Below are positions 30,478 to 40,941 of a stretch of DNA of 64,000 nt, in pieces; the stretch's first letter is position 1; the number at the start of each line of letters is the position of its first letter. The stretch covers positions 53,600,001 to 53,664,000 of the forward strand of contig CM065818.1 of NCBI GenBank assembly GCA_033398695.1. The letters are read 5' to 3'. Below the pieces are notes generated by a model. That model was not told the origin of the DNA. It saw only the letters and a list, made by a program, of their open reading frames with translations, and did no database searches. The DNA comes from Orobanche coerulescens. Its lineage: Eukaryota > Streptophyta > Magnoliopsida > Lamiales > Orobanchaceae. Both the position numbers and the translations under genes were made by a program.

Positions 30478-32194
30478 CCGAAAGAAAACATTATTTCAGA
30501 GATCAGGGACCTGATTAACTCGTGAACTGGTGGAAATGCACCAAATTTGGTCCTTACATCACAAGGAGATCTAGCCGACAGCAACAGCTTAGGCGTTAAG
30601 TCTTTCATTATTGTATGGTTATTTACTATTTGTTTTTGTTTGTGCTTTATTTTCGCAAAATATCTCTAATCGGATTAATAATATGATATATTTTGTGCAT
30701 CAAGAGATTACAACTCGTAATTTATTTATATTTTGTGTTTCTTTCATTTGAAATATAATAAAATACTTTTAAGTATTTCTTCAAGGAACAAACTGTACAA
30801 CTTGCCTATGCGCATTCATAGATTAAGACGTATGCTGTAGACTCACCAACCATCAACGGCTACATTAATAATATCTATAATTACAAAAGTATAAATAGAT
30901 ATGAAGAGGATTTGAACAAAAACCTGCCGACTTGCGAACTTGTGAATTTGCGAACTAACAAACTTACAAAAGCTCTTTGCGAAACCACAATGCTCATCAC
31001 AGCAAAGAAAGCAAGTCCCCAACTTGAGATCTACAGACTATATCGAAGTTATTCAAAGGACCACAACTAATGTTATGATCCGATTATATACCTTACCATA
31101 GTTGAGAGATTCAATCTTGTATAGACTGATAAATCGAGCAAGCTTCCAACCTGAGTGGAACGAAGGTGCTTTGAAGAATCCAATGCCCAACCTGCATGGG
31201 ACGAATACGACAATTCAAATCTAGTTGTACGCCAATCTGTAAGAACGGTGTAGTTGCACAAGTCAAGTACATCGATCTATGTGAACGAAACAACTTGCAA
31301 GTGTTTCTAGTTTCATAACTATTGTATACTACCTTGATTCTAATAAACAACTCATGTTTGAAACCAGTGTACGTAGAAGACCTTGCTTCGAACCACTTTA
31401 AAAATAATGTGGTCATTGCTGCTTTCTTACTTGTCATCATACAACATCCATACTTGGGTTTAATTAATACTTTCACTCTGAAAACCTCATGGAAGCATCA
31501 AGCTGACAGTACTGTACACCATTACTATAACTACAACACTTTAAGTACTTCCACAACGCTCTAATTTTTGAAAACATGGTACAACTTATTCACCTTCCCT
31601 CCGAGTTGTTGCTTGAGTATATTGTGACCAACAATAGTTTATAAAAGAAAATTTTAATATATAAACTATTAAGCAATGTATTTTTCAAAATGCAAGTATT
31701 TAATGAAACAATTAGAAGAATATCATACATATCTCAAAGTATAAAACATCATACAAATATAATATAAAACTTAAAGTCCAATATTCCATAAAAACTAAAG
31801 AAAAATTAAGAAATCTTACGTACCTCAAAGTTTCATCAGTTTCAACTAATTGTATAACTTTTTTCTAGTTTAATCTTTAAAGGATTATGGGGCTTAACAC
31901 ACATGCTCTGACCATCAATTTTCAATTAATCGGTTAGACTGAGTGGTCCGACTCGAATTTCATAGCATTTATTATATATATGTAATAAATATTTATTGTT
32001 TAAAAGTTAAATTGAATATATAAATTTAGAGAGAAGGCAAATGAAAACTTCTAATTTGTACAAATCATTATCTTGTTTATCGACTAATAAATCTTTTCAA
32101 TCTCAAAACAAATCCTCTTGTTTATTGACATATCATTGATTATTACTTATTGAGGGTGGAGTTTGAGTGTAGAACGCTAGTCTTTAGATCATAC
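30478..32194. other. AT-rich unassigned region
   Basis: No supported gene. A TATAAATAG sequence occurs at about 30891, followed by a short degenerate repeat (CTTGCGAA/CTTGTGAA/TTTGCGAA, about 30929-30955). The rest is low-complexity AT-rich DNA. Short open frames at 31111-31564 look accidental. Confidence 0.4.
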
Positions 32195-32239
32195 AATCAT
32201 TGTTTTTTAAATAAAAGGCAATTTTAAATTAATCAACCA

Positions 32240-34038
32240 AAGCAGCAATACAATCCGGGGGAGAAGAGTCCCAAGAACCAACCTCAGTATTCGTATGTCT
32301 AGCTAAAGTGTGAGCTAAAACATTAGCCTCACGATGAATAAAAGTAAGAGAACCAAACTCAAAAGAAGCCATAATGGCTTTATAGTCTGCAATAATAGAA
32401 CTCAAATAGGATAATAAGTTAACCGTATTGTTCGCCTAGATTGCCTGCACCACTTGCAAATAATCTGAGAACACATCCACCTCCCGCACACCCATATTCT
32501 TCAACCAGAACAATGCTTCCCGGCATGCCATTGCTTCAGCAAGCAAAGGATCACGACCACATCTTAACTCACTGTTCACAGCCGCCACAAAACCTCCCTC
32601 CGCTTCCCGTAAAACACACCCAAACGCCGCACCATTTGTTGGTGAAAAGGTGGCAGCATCCACCCAACATCTCAACAAATTTGCTCTGCCAACCACACTA
32701 GGAACGACCATCTGTACATGGAATATATTTACCTGCAATCATGCCACCCTTTAATCATGGCATTCACTAATTTACCAATTAAAGATGGTGTTGCCACATT
32801 ACTTTCCCATATAGCCCCATTTCTAGCCTTCCATGAAGTCCAAATAGCCCACACTGCAAATCAACTTTAGTCCCTGTTTGCATATGTTGTTGGAGCCATA
32901 CATCAAACGTCCCAATAGCGCTCCGGTCACCACTTTTTCCAAACCCATTCTAAACTGAATTAGGTAACGGACAGTGGAGAAAAGTATGATCAATGCTCTC
33001 ATCCGTAACACCACAAACTGGATACTCAGTACTCATCTCCATCCCCTTAGTTCTCAATGCTAACAGAGTTGGTAAAATGTCCCTAATGGCACGCCACACA
33101 CAAACCTTTACCTTAGGAGGAACATCAAGCCGCCACAACCTGCCCCAACTCGTAAATGCGGAGACATGTGACGCCTCTCCCGTTAATCATCTATAACCAT
33201 ATTTAACGGACTACTGCACTCTCAAATGACCTTTCCAATACCAACAATCTGCAAGCAAAGAAGCTGGTGGCACTTTCAGAATCAAGCTAACATCTAGCGG
33301 GACAAAAAGATTATTAATCATTTCGACATTCCAGTAACCCGTATCAAAGTCAATCAAAGAACTCACAGATATATTCCCAGTAGTCGGTGGTACTAGAGTG
33401 AGAATTGTAGGATTGTCCTCATGTATTAACCAAGGAGATACCCAAACCAGCGTGTCTCTCCCGTTCCCCACTCGTCTTCGAACACCCTCCTTAATAAGGT
33501 TTTGAGCTGCCAGAATGCTCCTCCAACAATAGTTAGGAGTTCCCCCCAAGGTTGCATCTAAGAAAGAACCTGAAGGGAAATATCTAGCTTTATAGACTCT
33601 TGATACCAAAGTCACGGGGTTAATCAACAATCTCCAGCCCTATTCACCAAGCATGGCAAGATTGAATTTGCGAATCTGCTTAAAACCGAGTCCACCAAAC
33701 TTCTTAGGAGCAGTCATACGCTCCCACGATAGCCAGTAAATATCGTCAGGATTAGATCCACTCCCCTTCCACCAAAACTTATTCATCATCCGCTCGATAC
33801 TCAAACACAAGGATTGAGGCAGTAACAAGATACTCATCGCGTAATGGGGCATAGCTTGGGCAATGGTCTTAAGTAAAATCTCCTTACCCACCTTAGATAG
33901 TAATTTCTTACTCCAACCACCAATTCTATGCCTAATATTATCCGCAATATAAGAAAAGACTACCGTTTTATTTGTCCCAACAAAAGAAGGTAAGCCCAGA
34001 TACTTACCGAAGTCACTCGCCTCCACCACTCCGAGGAA
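32240..34038 (-). pseudogene. L1b ORF2 C-terminal half: RT end, zinc finger, RNase H
   Basis: RT C-terminal part EASDFGKYLGLPSFVG (from 34029) leads to KFWWKGSGSNPDDIYWLSW and a stop at LGE-stop-GWRLL near 33638. Next come WVSPWLIHEDNP (33211-33630), the zf-RVT block WRLDVPPKVKVCVWRAIRD ... TFLHCPL (32950-33138), and an RVT_3-type RNase H with WVDAATFSPTNGAAFG (Asp), AEAMACREALFWL (Glu) and VDVFSDYLQVVQ (Asp), continuing to HREANVLAHTLARH near 32330. Several stops and frame changes. Confidence 0.85.
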
Positions 34039-34043
34039 ATTAG
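34039..34043 (+). repeat. Target-site duplication of Pal1, left copy
   Basis: ATTAG, identical to 34542-34546. Counting one copy only, the L1b reading frame runs straight through the site (WLTN followed by FLGVVEAS), confirming the boundaries. Confidence 0.93.
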
Positions 34044-34541
34044 TGATGTAGAGGATGTTACTGATGCATTGAATCCTAATGAGAATCCCTAAATGTCTAG
34101 ATAGTCTGAATGTGGTAGGATGAAAGTCTAGGGGAATGAATGTTCAGATAAAATTTATTCGATTCTCGTATCCTTGTTCATGTAATTTACTTATTTCAAC
34201 TATATATAAACCTTTAGGTACTGAGGAGAAAAAAACAACTTTTGATTAAGCAATAAAATATAGTTCAGATTGTGATTCCATCTTGTTTCACCTGACGCAG
34301 CGTAAGCACTCAAAAAACAAGATGGAATCACAATCTGAACTATATTTTATTGCTTAATCAAAAGTTGTTTCTCGATGCAAGGTTATATATAGTTGAAATA
34401 AGTAAATTACGTGAACATGGCTGAGAATCGACCTTATCTGAACATTCATTCCCCTAGACTTTCAGCCTACCACATTCAGACTATCTAGACATTTAGGCAT
34501 TCTCATTAGGATTCAATGCATCAGTAACATCCTCTACATCA
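34044..34541. mobile_element. Pal1: palindromic element of two inverted LTR-like arms
   Basis: Left arm 34044-34288 (245 bp) and right arm 34315-34541 (227 bp) are inverted copies with small differences; the spacer 34289-34314 is about 26 bp (CACCTGACGCAGCG ... CACTC). The outer ends are TGATGTAGAGG and CCTCTACATCA. Each arm, read inward, looks like a small copia-type LTR: start TG, a TATA-like CAACTATATATAA, then GCAATAAAATA (poly(A)-signal-like) and a TTCA end in the left arm. No coding sequence, primer site or polypurine tract is present. The 5-bp target duplication fits retroviral-type integrase better than the common plant TIR superfamilies. Confidence 0.85.
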
Positions 34542-34546
34542 ATTAG
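34542..34546 (+). repeat. Target-site duplication of Pal1, right copy
   Basis: ATTAG, the perfect partner of 34039-34043. Confidence 0.93.
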
Positions 34547-34645
34547 TTAACCACCGCCGAATCCCAATCGCAGTATTCGAGCCAAAACAAACGCTGGATT
34601 TATGAAAGTTAACAGCCTGCCCTGAGATCCTCTTCTCGCCCGATT

Positions 34646-34945
34646 GAACAAGCTCAAGTTGCTCATCAAGTCCAGCCACCACTTTCCATTGAGCCACATC
34701 CTGTTGCTTCAGATTGGTACATTGATTCGGGTGCATCCAGCCACATGAGCTCCTCCGCCTCTAATCTTGAAAGCGTCGCTCCATATGTCGGTAAATCTCT
34801 TGTTTCCGTTGGCAATGGTGATAAAATTACTATTTCTGCTATTGGTACTGCCCAAATTAGTCCTTATCTGCGCCTATATGATGTTTTGGTTGTGCCTCGA
34901 ATTACTAAAAATTTATTATCTATAAGCAAGCTTACTCGGATCTTG
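34646..34945 (+). pseudogene. Copia gag-protease fragment
   Basis: The + strand reads DWYIDSGASSHMS near 34712-34750, the canonical Ty1/copia protease active site (DSGASxHM), followed by LVSVGNGDKITISAIGTA and VLVVPRITKNLLSISKL. A Gln/Pro-rich gag tail precedes it. The fragment ends abruptly near 34945 and has no LTR; it is unrelated to Copia-1's RT part as far as can be seen. Confidence 0.85.
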
Positions 34946-35270
34946 GTGTGTTTAGGCATGTGGGAGTACTTGCCTAATACCCTAATATTCTGGGGGCCAC
35001 ATCACCTCTATCCAATAAAAACCTTCCAACTCAAAACTACCTCAATACTACTCTAACACTACCCTACATGGAGGGAGTGGTACCTTAGTACCCGAATTCC
35101 ATTTTTTTTAATACATAAAATCACATACAATATTTAAAATAAAAACATACCATTTCATTAAAAATAAAACATTACATAATACTTAAAAAAACTACAACTT
35201 AAAAATTGAAACTACAACTTAAAAAAAAAACATTACATAAGTTGAAATTAAAATAAGTTGAAACTACAAT
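34946..35270 (-). other. Downstream flank of the Myb/SANT-like gene
   Basis: Contains CACTCCCTCCATG-like sequence on the minus strand near 35060-35090 and AT-rich direct repeats of AACTACAACTTAAAAA (35190-35280). It resembles the non-coding end of PIF/Harbinger-derived elements, but no terminal inverted repeat was confirmed. Confidence 0.4.
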
Positions 35271-35690
35271 TTAAAAATTGCAAGCCCATCCGTGTTTGGC
35301 CGCAAGTTCACGTTTTTGGGTAAGAACTAATTCCAACATAGCGGGATCGCGAATGTGATCATGCGGCTCCAAAAAAAACTTCAACTCCCGTTGTGTATTC
35401 TTGAACTTCGCCCCCTCGAGTTGTGTAGCCAACAATTGTTTCGCCATCTCGCGTTTTTCTTCCAAATATTGTGTCTTCTTTTGTGTGTAGGCGTTGATTT
35501 CATCCGCAACGCTTGAGATCGACGAGGAGGATGCAACTTGCTTCTTTTTCATTTTTCTTGATTCAATTGGAGGGGTGGGGTCTTCATTCATGTCGGGAAT
35601 GGTGTTGCTTGCCGATTATACTCCCCCGACCTCCTTTTTGAACAATTGCTTGGAGCACCGGCAATATCTTGAAAACATTCTTGCTCCGTC
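35271..35690 (-). pseudogene. Myb/SANT-like gene, C-terminal part (split by Tek2)
   Basis: Minus-strand continuation of the gene at 54588-55432, displaced by the 18.9-kb Tek2 nest. From 35690 downward: TEQECFQDIAGAPSNCSKRR, then, after a frame change near 35595, MNEDPTPPIESRKMKKKQ, and a charged helix EEKREMAKQLLATQLEGAKF. This is the pattern of the NAM-associated C-terminal domain of the Myb-like proteins that accompany PIF/Harbinger transposases. It ends at 35271 (WACNF). The frame change is independent damage. Confidence 0.75.
35686..35690 (+). repeat. Target-site duplication of Tek2, left copy
   Basis: CCGTC, identical to 54583-54587 on the far side of the nest. Confidence 0.93.
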
Positions 35691-35840
35691 TGTAACACCC
35701 CAAACTAGGCGGATATTACAGTGTCATGGACCCCCGACTGGGATCCACTAGGGGAATGAAAACTGATGAATTACACAGGGTAAATGTAGTACCAAACCAC
35801 ATTACAACAATAATTACTCCGATGAGGAGTTTCATACAAC

Positions 35841-35845
35841 ACATC
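35841..35845 (+). repeat. Target-site duplication of LARD1, left copy
   Basis: ACATC, identical to 44038-44042. The uninterrupted 5' LTR of Tek2 reads CACATCCAGGATATT at the same place (about 52019), confirming the empty site. Confidence 0.95.
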
Positions 35846-36153
35846 TGTAATATCCGAGATTTTTATTTTGATTTATTCGAATTTTTTCTTTTTCTTAGAC
35901 CGGAAATTTCTCGGTTTCCGAGCGTCGGTATTATTTTTCTCGACAATCGATTTTGTGTTTATGGCCATAGGTGGTGATTTGTTGTATGTTAATTTCATTT
36001 CGGATCGGTGTTGTTGTCCGCGAGTGTTTCGTCGTGTTCGTTCCGTGCGTTTTTAGGAATCGAGTCGTCGAGCCCACGGCAATGGCGGCTGGCCGGACGG
36101 TTGCGGGAGGAAGCACGGATCTTTGAGCCTGCGGGACGATTGCGGCGAGGACC

Positions 36154-36481
36154 GGCTAGCGACGCTTCTGGCCAGACAGTGCCAGCGCTAAACCGCGAGA
36201 GTAGCGCACGCCGCTGCCGGCGTGCCGCACGCTAATCGGCCCGGCGATCTAGCGGTAAGTGCGGACTTGGCCGAGACCGGCGAGTAGCGCCGCCTTCTGG
36301 ACAATGCAAGCGCTAACTTTCAGCGGTAGCGCACGCTATCGCTCGGCAGCGCCTGCGCTACTGGCCGGACGATTAGTCGGTAGAGTCTGGGCGGGCGATT
36401 GCGCCGCAGCTGGCGATGACTTACGACGCTTCTCGGCGAGGGCGGCCGATAGCGACGCTACCGGACAACCTAGCGCCGCTA
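36154..36481 (+). repeat. Degenerate TAGCGCACGCTA array in LARD1 5' LTR
   Basis: Full-length site at 36326-36337, plus many degraded ones (TAGCGCCGCTA at 36471-36481, TAGCGACGCTA, CAAGCGCTAA). The motif is the same as in Tek1 although surrounding sequence is not similar. The array is followed within about 10 bp by the TATA-like GATATATATTTGG. Confidence 0.75.
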
Positions 36482-36490
36482 GATTTACCC

Positions 36491-36500
36491 GATATATATT
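36491..36500 (+). promoter_or_regulatory. Predicted TATA box of LARD1 5' LTR
   Basis: GATATATATT directly downstream of the palindrome array; repeated at 41573-41582 in the 3' LTR. Confidence 0.5.
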
Positions 36501-38946
36501 TGGCCAAAGCGACCTGTTTCAACACATTTTTTCATTTCATTCTCTTCCTTCGCGGCGGAGGTTATGAGAGCGATAAGGCATGTTGTTGAACAACAAAACC
36601 ACGAAGATCCTGAGTCCATATCATTGATCGATCAATCCATAACATCCTTCAATCGACCGAATCAAGGTTAGTTTTTCCTAAAATCCAAACTTTGGGAAAT
36701 TTGGGGATCTTGGTAGATTTCGTCCGCTTGAGCCTTATGAACTTAAATTACTGATGGATAATTGTAGATTAAGTTGTATTCTATCATTTTCATCATCTTT
36801 CCACGGTTTTACCATTTCCGATTCGTCGATTATATGAACTTCCGTTTGACGCCTTCAAAGTGTCCGGGGAAATGCCGCATAGAGGAATTTGGTCGTTTTG
36901 TGATGTTTTTTTTCCTCGTATGATTGATTGTTTATTCGATGATAGGATATTAGGGACGATTTCCCTACAAAAAAATCTGGTGTTGAGCCCTTCCGATCGT
37001 TGTTTTCGTTGGAGTTCCGGATTTTGCCAACCGACCGTACTTTCGGAGTATCCGCGAGAGATTACCAAGGCAAGTACCTTGATATACGAATTGTAACTGC
37101 GTGAAATCATCGTTGTCGAAGTGCATGTATTTATACGGATATGTATATATATATATATATGTGTGTGTATATATATATGTGTGTATATATATATAGATTT
37201 ATATATATTTATTTGTTAAATATATGTATGTATATACGTATATTGATATATATGCCTATGTCGGTGAACGACGAGTGGTGAATGCTAACACTAGTTGGCG
37301 TACTCAACTTGGGTTGATGGATGAACTATAGTTATTCATATAATATAGTAAGGTTATATGTATATATACATATATATATCTATATATCTATATATATATA
37401 TATATATTCGGTTGAGTCGCAATACAAGGATATATGTGTAGCGTTGGTTGGTTGTGCCAAGGCTTATTGTGTTGGATCTTGATTGATAATGTACGTGTTA
37501 TTGTTTATTGTGTGGTTATGGGTATCGGATAAATTGTGTGAATTGGTGTATTGATTTGATAATTGTTGAATTGATTGATTGTGTACTTGATGTTTGTAAT
37601 AATGTGAATACTTGTTGTGAGAGACGTCGTATCAGGAACCTGCGAGGCGGGGGTGTGTACTTCGGCTGGTGTACGCTGCAATGTGCGGCTCCATATGTTT
37701 GGTGAACACGGTGTTACCTAATGCGCGTGCAAGGCGCTCTGTCGGGAGTGATCGCGGCGCGGTGACATGTTCAAGGGGCGGCCAACATAGTGGAGTGAAC
37801 GCCGGTGCACAGTGTGCGAGGCGCTGGCGGGCTTATTGGTAACGGATATTCGAGTGATAGCTAAGACCCGCTTCGAACAATCCTCGTATTTCAAAGTTCT
37901 TTCAACTCTTTTAAAATCTTGGTCTCGATATAGACTGTGATTCGTGTTTTTGAAAGCTTGTTTCAAATTGTTTTTAAGACGTTGGTATTGGGGTTAATTA
38001 ACCAAGGATGTTTGTGAAATCTCAGGGTTAATTAATCAAGGGTCTTGAGCAGAATTGTCGAATGAGAGGTGTGCCTTTGATTGTCTTGTGATGATTATTC
38101 ATGCATTGGGTCGAGGACCCGAATAACGTTGTAATGGTTTTCTTGTAAATTGTTTTCCACATCCGGGTCGAGGATCCGAGAGTTTTTGAAGTATTTTCTA
38201 AAAGTATTCCGTTTGATTTTCAAAATCCCATGATGGCACGAGTCAATAATAATGTTTTCAAACTTTCTTATCAAAATACTTTTCCTTTTATAAAAAGGGA
38301 TTTTTCGACTCCTTGGACTCGTTTAAAGTTCCATTGGTATTATGTTCCGCAGAGAATATGACTATGTGATTATCTTTCACTTTGTGTATGTGATGTTATT
38401 CGGTGTGGACTATGGGAATGTGTGTGGTTTGTGTTAAGGCTTCACATTTGTTGAGATTTGTGTTGTTATTATTCGTATATCTTGTATATTATGTACTTGC
38501 ACTAGCAAAATTCCGGTTGCTAACCCCGAGTTTTCGGGGGTGGGTGCTGTTATGCGCTCAGTTTTGGCGGCTCGGAGCGATCCACGAGATTGGCTTGGAA
38601 GGAGATGGAGGACAATAATACTAATCACGCCAGTCGAGTCTTTTCCTTTGTTTGATTGGTCGGTATTTCTCTGTCGTTCGAGTATTCACCCTTGTATGGG
38701 TGTAGTTTGCATTTATTAAACTGAGTTGTCATTCTTTTCGGTGTTCAAGTTTATTATTGTCATTGTAATGTGAATGTCGTTATTTTCTGAATTGGTTAAT
38801 GACCTTGTCGGTCTGCTTTGCATTTAATTTTGACCCCGGTCGGTCAACCATTGAGTAGTCTTTTGGAGCTTAGCTTTGGTAGATCCTTGTGATAAGGGTC
38901 TACGGCGTGTGACATTCTTGGCCGTATTCTGGGGGTGTTACATTTA

Positions 38947-38958
38947 TGGTATCAGAGC
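38947..38958 (+). promoter_or_regulatory. LARD1 primer binding site, initiator tRNA-Met
   Basis: TGGTATCAGAGC, four bases after the LTR end. Confidence 0.9.
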
Positions 38959-40015
38959 TTAGGTTTGCGAAAAACCTAGGCCGTTGGGTCAAGTCCATGT
39001 CTTGTGTAAGTCGCGCGCATCAGAGTTGTGATTAGTATCGTGGTTCCGATATCATCTTCCGGCAATCTGTGATGGTAAGCCTCCCGATCGTAAGTCCCCT
39101 TATATACGTATTTGATTATATTGTGCTAACGTGTTTAATGTGAACTAAGGATTGGAACTTGTTGGTGATATTATTGTTTTAGGATATAACATGCGTATGC
39201 GGTCCGAGCAAAAATGGTTATGTAATATGTTTCGGAAGTCGAGCATATTTATCTGTTTCTACACTTATTAGAATAAACTTATGAATGTTAATTTTATCCG
39301 CCGCATGAGTATTTTAAGATGGCTTTTGGTATCTTGCAAACCGATTTTTGATATTTTGGTCTTTCACGTTTTGATAGTATTCTTATGACGGTATTTGATA
39401 TTTTTATAAATGACTTAGTGAGTATTCGAGAATATTACCAACATCGGCCTTTTTGGCAATTTGAACATTTTTTTAAAAAAAGATTTTTAGCCTGGTGGGT
39501 TCCGGCACGGGGCCCACGACGCTGTAGTATCACGAATATTTTAAAGTGGTGCTTTGAAATTTTCTAACATTGTGAAAAACCATGATTTAATGTCGTCATG
39601 TTAAATGGTCACGTATCTCGGTGAAAAAAAAAAAAAAAAAATTCTTTCGAATAAACATTTTGGAAGAAGAGGAAAGATTTTCAAAATTGTGGTATTTGGG
39701 ACTCAACACTTTTGAAATATTTCAAATTAGTTACAATTCAATTTCCGATTTTTCTTTTATACATCACTCGAAAATAATTTTTAGAGTCGTTATGTAAACT
39801 TCCTCTTCCGAAATAAAAGACAGTATTTATGAGTCTTGGGCGCAACGTGACTAGCCCTCTTTTCCAAGAATTTATTTTCATTAAGTGCATACATATAATG
39901 ATCGTCATCGTCGGAGGACTCGAAATTAACTTCATAAAACTTAACGCTTTACGTTATTCTATAGATGTTAACTAAACCTTATGTTGATAATTGTGGTATA
40001 CTGTGCAACTGATTA
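38959..40015 (+). other. LARD1 internal leader
   Basis: No supported coding frame. At 39490-39528 it contains GCCTGGTGGGTTCC ... GCCCACGACGCTGTAGTATC, similar to the block near the LTR end of Tek1, Tek2 and Tek3. A poly(A) run lies at 39625-39641. Confidence 0.6.
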
Positions 40016-40549
40016 TTGATAACGTTGAACGGTACTATCTGTATTAGTATGTCGGGCCTTGGCGGACGTAAGTGTGATGACGGAAGTGGAAGCGACAAGG
40101 TGGTTCGTACGACAACTATTCTTGCTACAGTGAAGGAGTATCAAGATCAAACAGTATCCTATGAAATGTCCTTAATGGTCGAGCCCACGAGCGAAACGAA
40201 GAGACCGAGGACATCTGGGAAATTTTTGGGCGATGAAGAGTCTAAGGCTCCCAAACCCCCGCGTCGTTCGGACGCGTCGTCTTTGCGGTCGGGAGTGAGC
40301 GCTGGGGATCCCAAGCCAACATCGGTGATTCTCGGTAAGAAGAGAAGGTGCTACAACTGCGATCGTCAGGGACATGATCGTGCAAATTGTCCCTTTCCAC
40401 TCTTGACTTGTTACCGGTGTGGGTGTGAAGGTCATCGGGAGAAACATTGTGAGACAGTTTCCGAATTGGCAAAGAATGCCGCCCTAAGAGAGAGCAGAAC
40501 TAGGGACCAGGAAGTGTCCCAAATCCTATGTTTCCTTCGAAGATCCTAG
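40016..40549 (+). CDS. LARD1 gag remnant with two zinc knuckles
   Basis: A 177-codon open frame whose first codons are probably read-in sequence. Recognisable gag tail from about residue 55 (ETKRPRTSGKFLGDEESK), then a basic Ser-rich linker and two CCHC motifs, CYNCDRQGHDRANC (about residues 112-125) and CYRCGCEGHREKHC (about 132-145). These bind nucleic acid in gypsy nucleocapsids. The capsid domain that should precede them is missing, so the product could at most be a nucleocapsid-like RNA-binding peptide; expression is unknown. Confidence 0.7.
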   Translation: MITLNGTICISMSGLGGRKCDDGSGSDKVVRTTTILATVKEYQDQTVSYEMSLMVEPTSETKRPRTSGKFLGDEESKAPKPPRRSDASSLRSGVSAGDPKPTSVILGKKRRCYNCDRQGHDRANCPFPLLTCYRCGCEGHREKHCETVSELAKNAALRESRTRDQEVSQILCFLRRS

Positions 40550-40941
40550 CATGGGAGAATGAAGATTTTGTACTATGTCTTAATCGTTGTTGTTTCAAAC
40601 AATCGTGACTTCGATCGTATTTCGTTTCATTGCTTTACGTTTCCAACTCTTGTTGTTCTAAGTTTCGGGATCATAATGTCCTCTTAGTATGGGGGAATGT
40701 ATTACCCGTACTCTTCTTAGTATTTTCGGTATGGGACGACTTTCGTTGTTGGTAATTCATCTGCGCACCTTTCGACCATTTTAAACTGCCTTGTACTTGC
40801 TAGTTCTGTTCTTCGTATGTGTGGAACCTTGCACTCGCGCTTTGCTCGTGATGATTTGGGGTGAGCAAGTAGTTATTTCCTTGATTGTTCCGCCGCTCTC
40901 TATTTTAAGTTTCGGACGAAACTTATTTTAAGGGGGTAGAA
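40550..40941 (+). other. LARD1 3' untranslated region and polypurine tract
   Basis: Non-coding; ends with TTTTAAGGGGGTAGAA at about 40926-40941, the polypurine tract just before the 3' LTR. Confidence 0.7.

Larger units (their letters stand above)
32195..34645 (-). mobile_element. L1b: 5'-truncated LINE with RNase H, split by Pal1
   Basis: Minus-strand L1-type LINE carrying only the 3' part of ORF2. Reading from 34645 downward: an RT fragment (ISGQAVNFHKSSVCF), then Pal1, then RT end, zf-RVT and RNase H. The 3' end is near 32200, where the + strand reads TGTTTTTTAAAT, consistent with a short poly(A) tail. The 5' truncation abuts a copia fragment at about 34645. It differs from L1a by having an RNase H domain and by protein sequence. 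Confidence 0.85.
35846..38942 (+). repeat. LARD1 5' LTR
   Basis: TGTAATATCCGAG to GGGGGTGTTACA. Order: leader-like segment, GC-rich palindrome region (36154-36481), TATA box (about 36491), a long U5/leader with TA and TG microsatellites (37139-37210 and 37360-37406), and a tail CCCGGTCGGTCAACC ... GGTAGATCCTTGTGATAAGG shared with RU-A and RU-B. Compared with the 3' LTR, most differences are one- or two-base indels in GC-rich stretches. Confidence 0.93.

Noticed and set aside
30478..32194. Integrated pararetrovirus-like region around the TATAAATAG at 30891
   Set aside because: No RT, movement-protein or coat-protein motif and no primer site found; a TATA-like sequence in AT-rich DNA is not enough.
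36008..36567. Arg/Ala-rich open frames in LARD1 5' LTR as a protein
   Set aside because: They are readings of the GC-rich palindrome region, and the matching 3' LTR does not keep the frames.
37139..37406. TA/TG microsatellite as a centromere or replication origin signal
   Set aside because: It is present in both LARD1 LTRs (also 42214-42482) and is simply part of the LTR.
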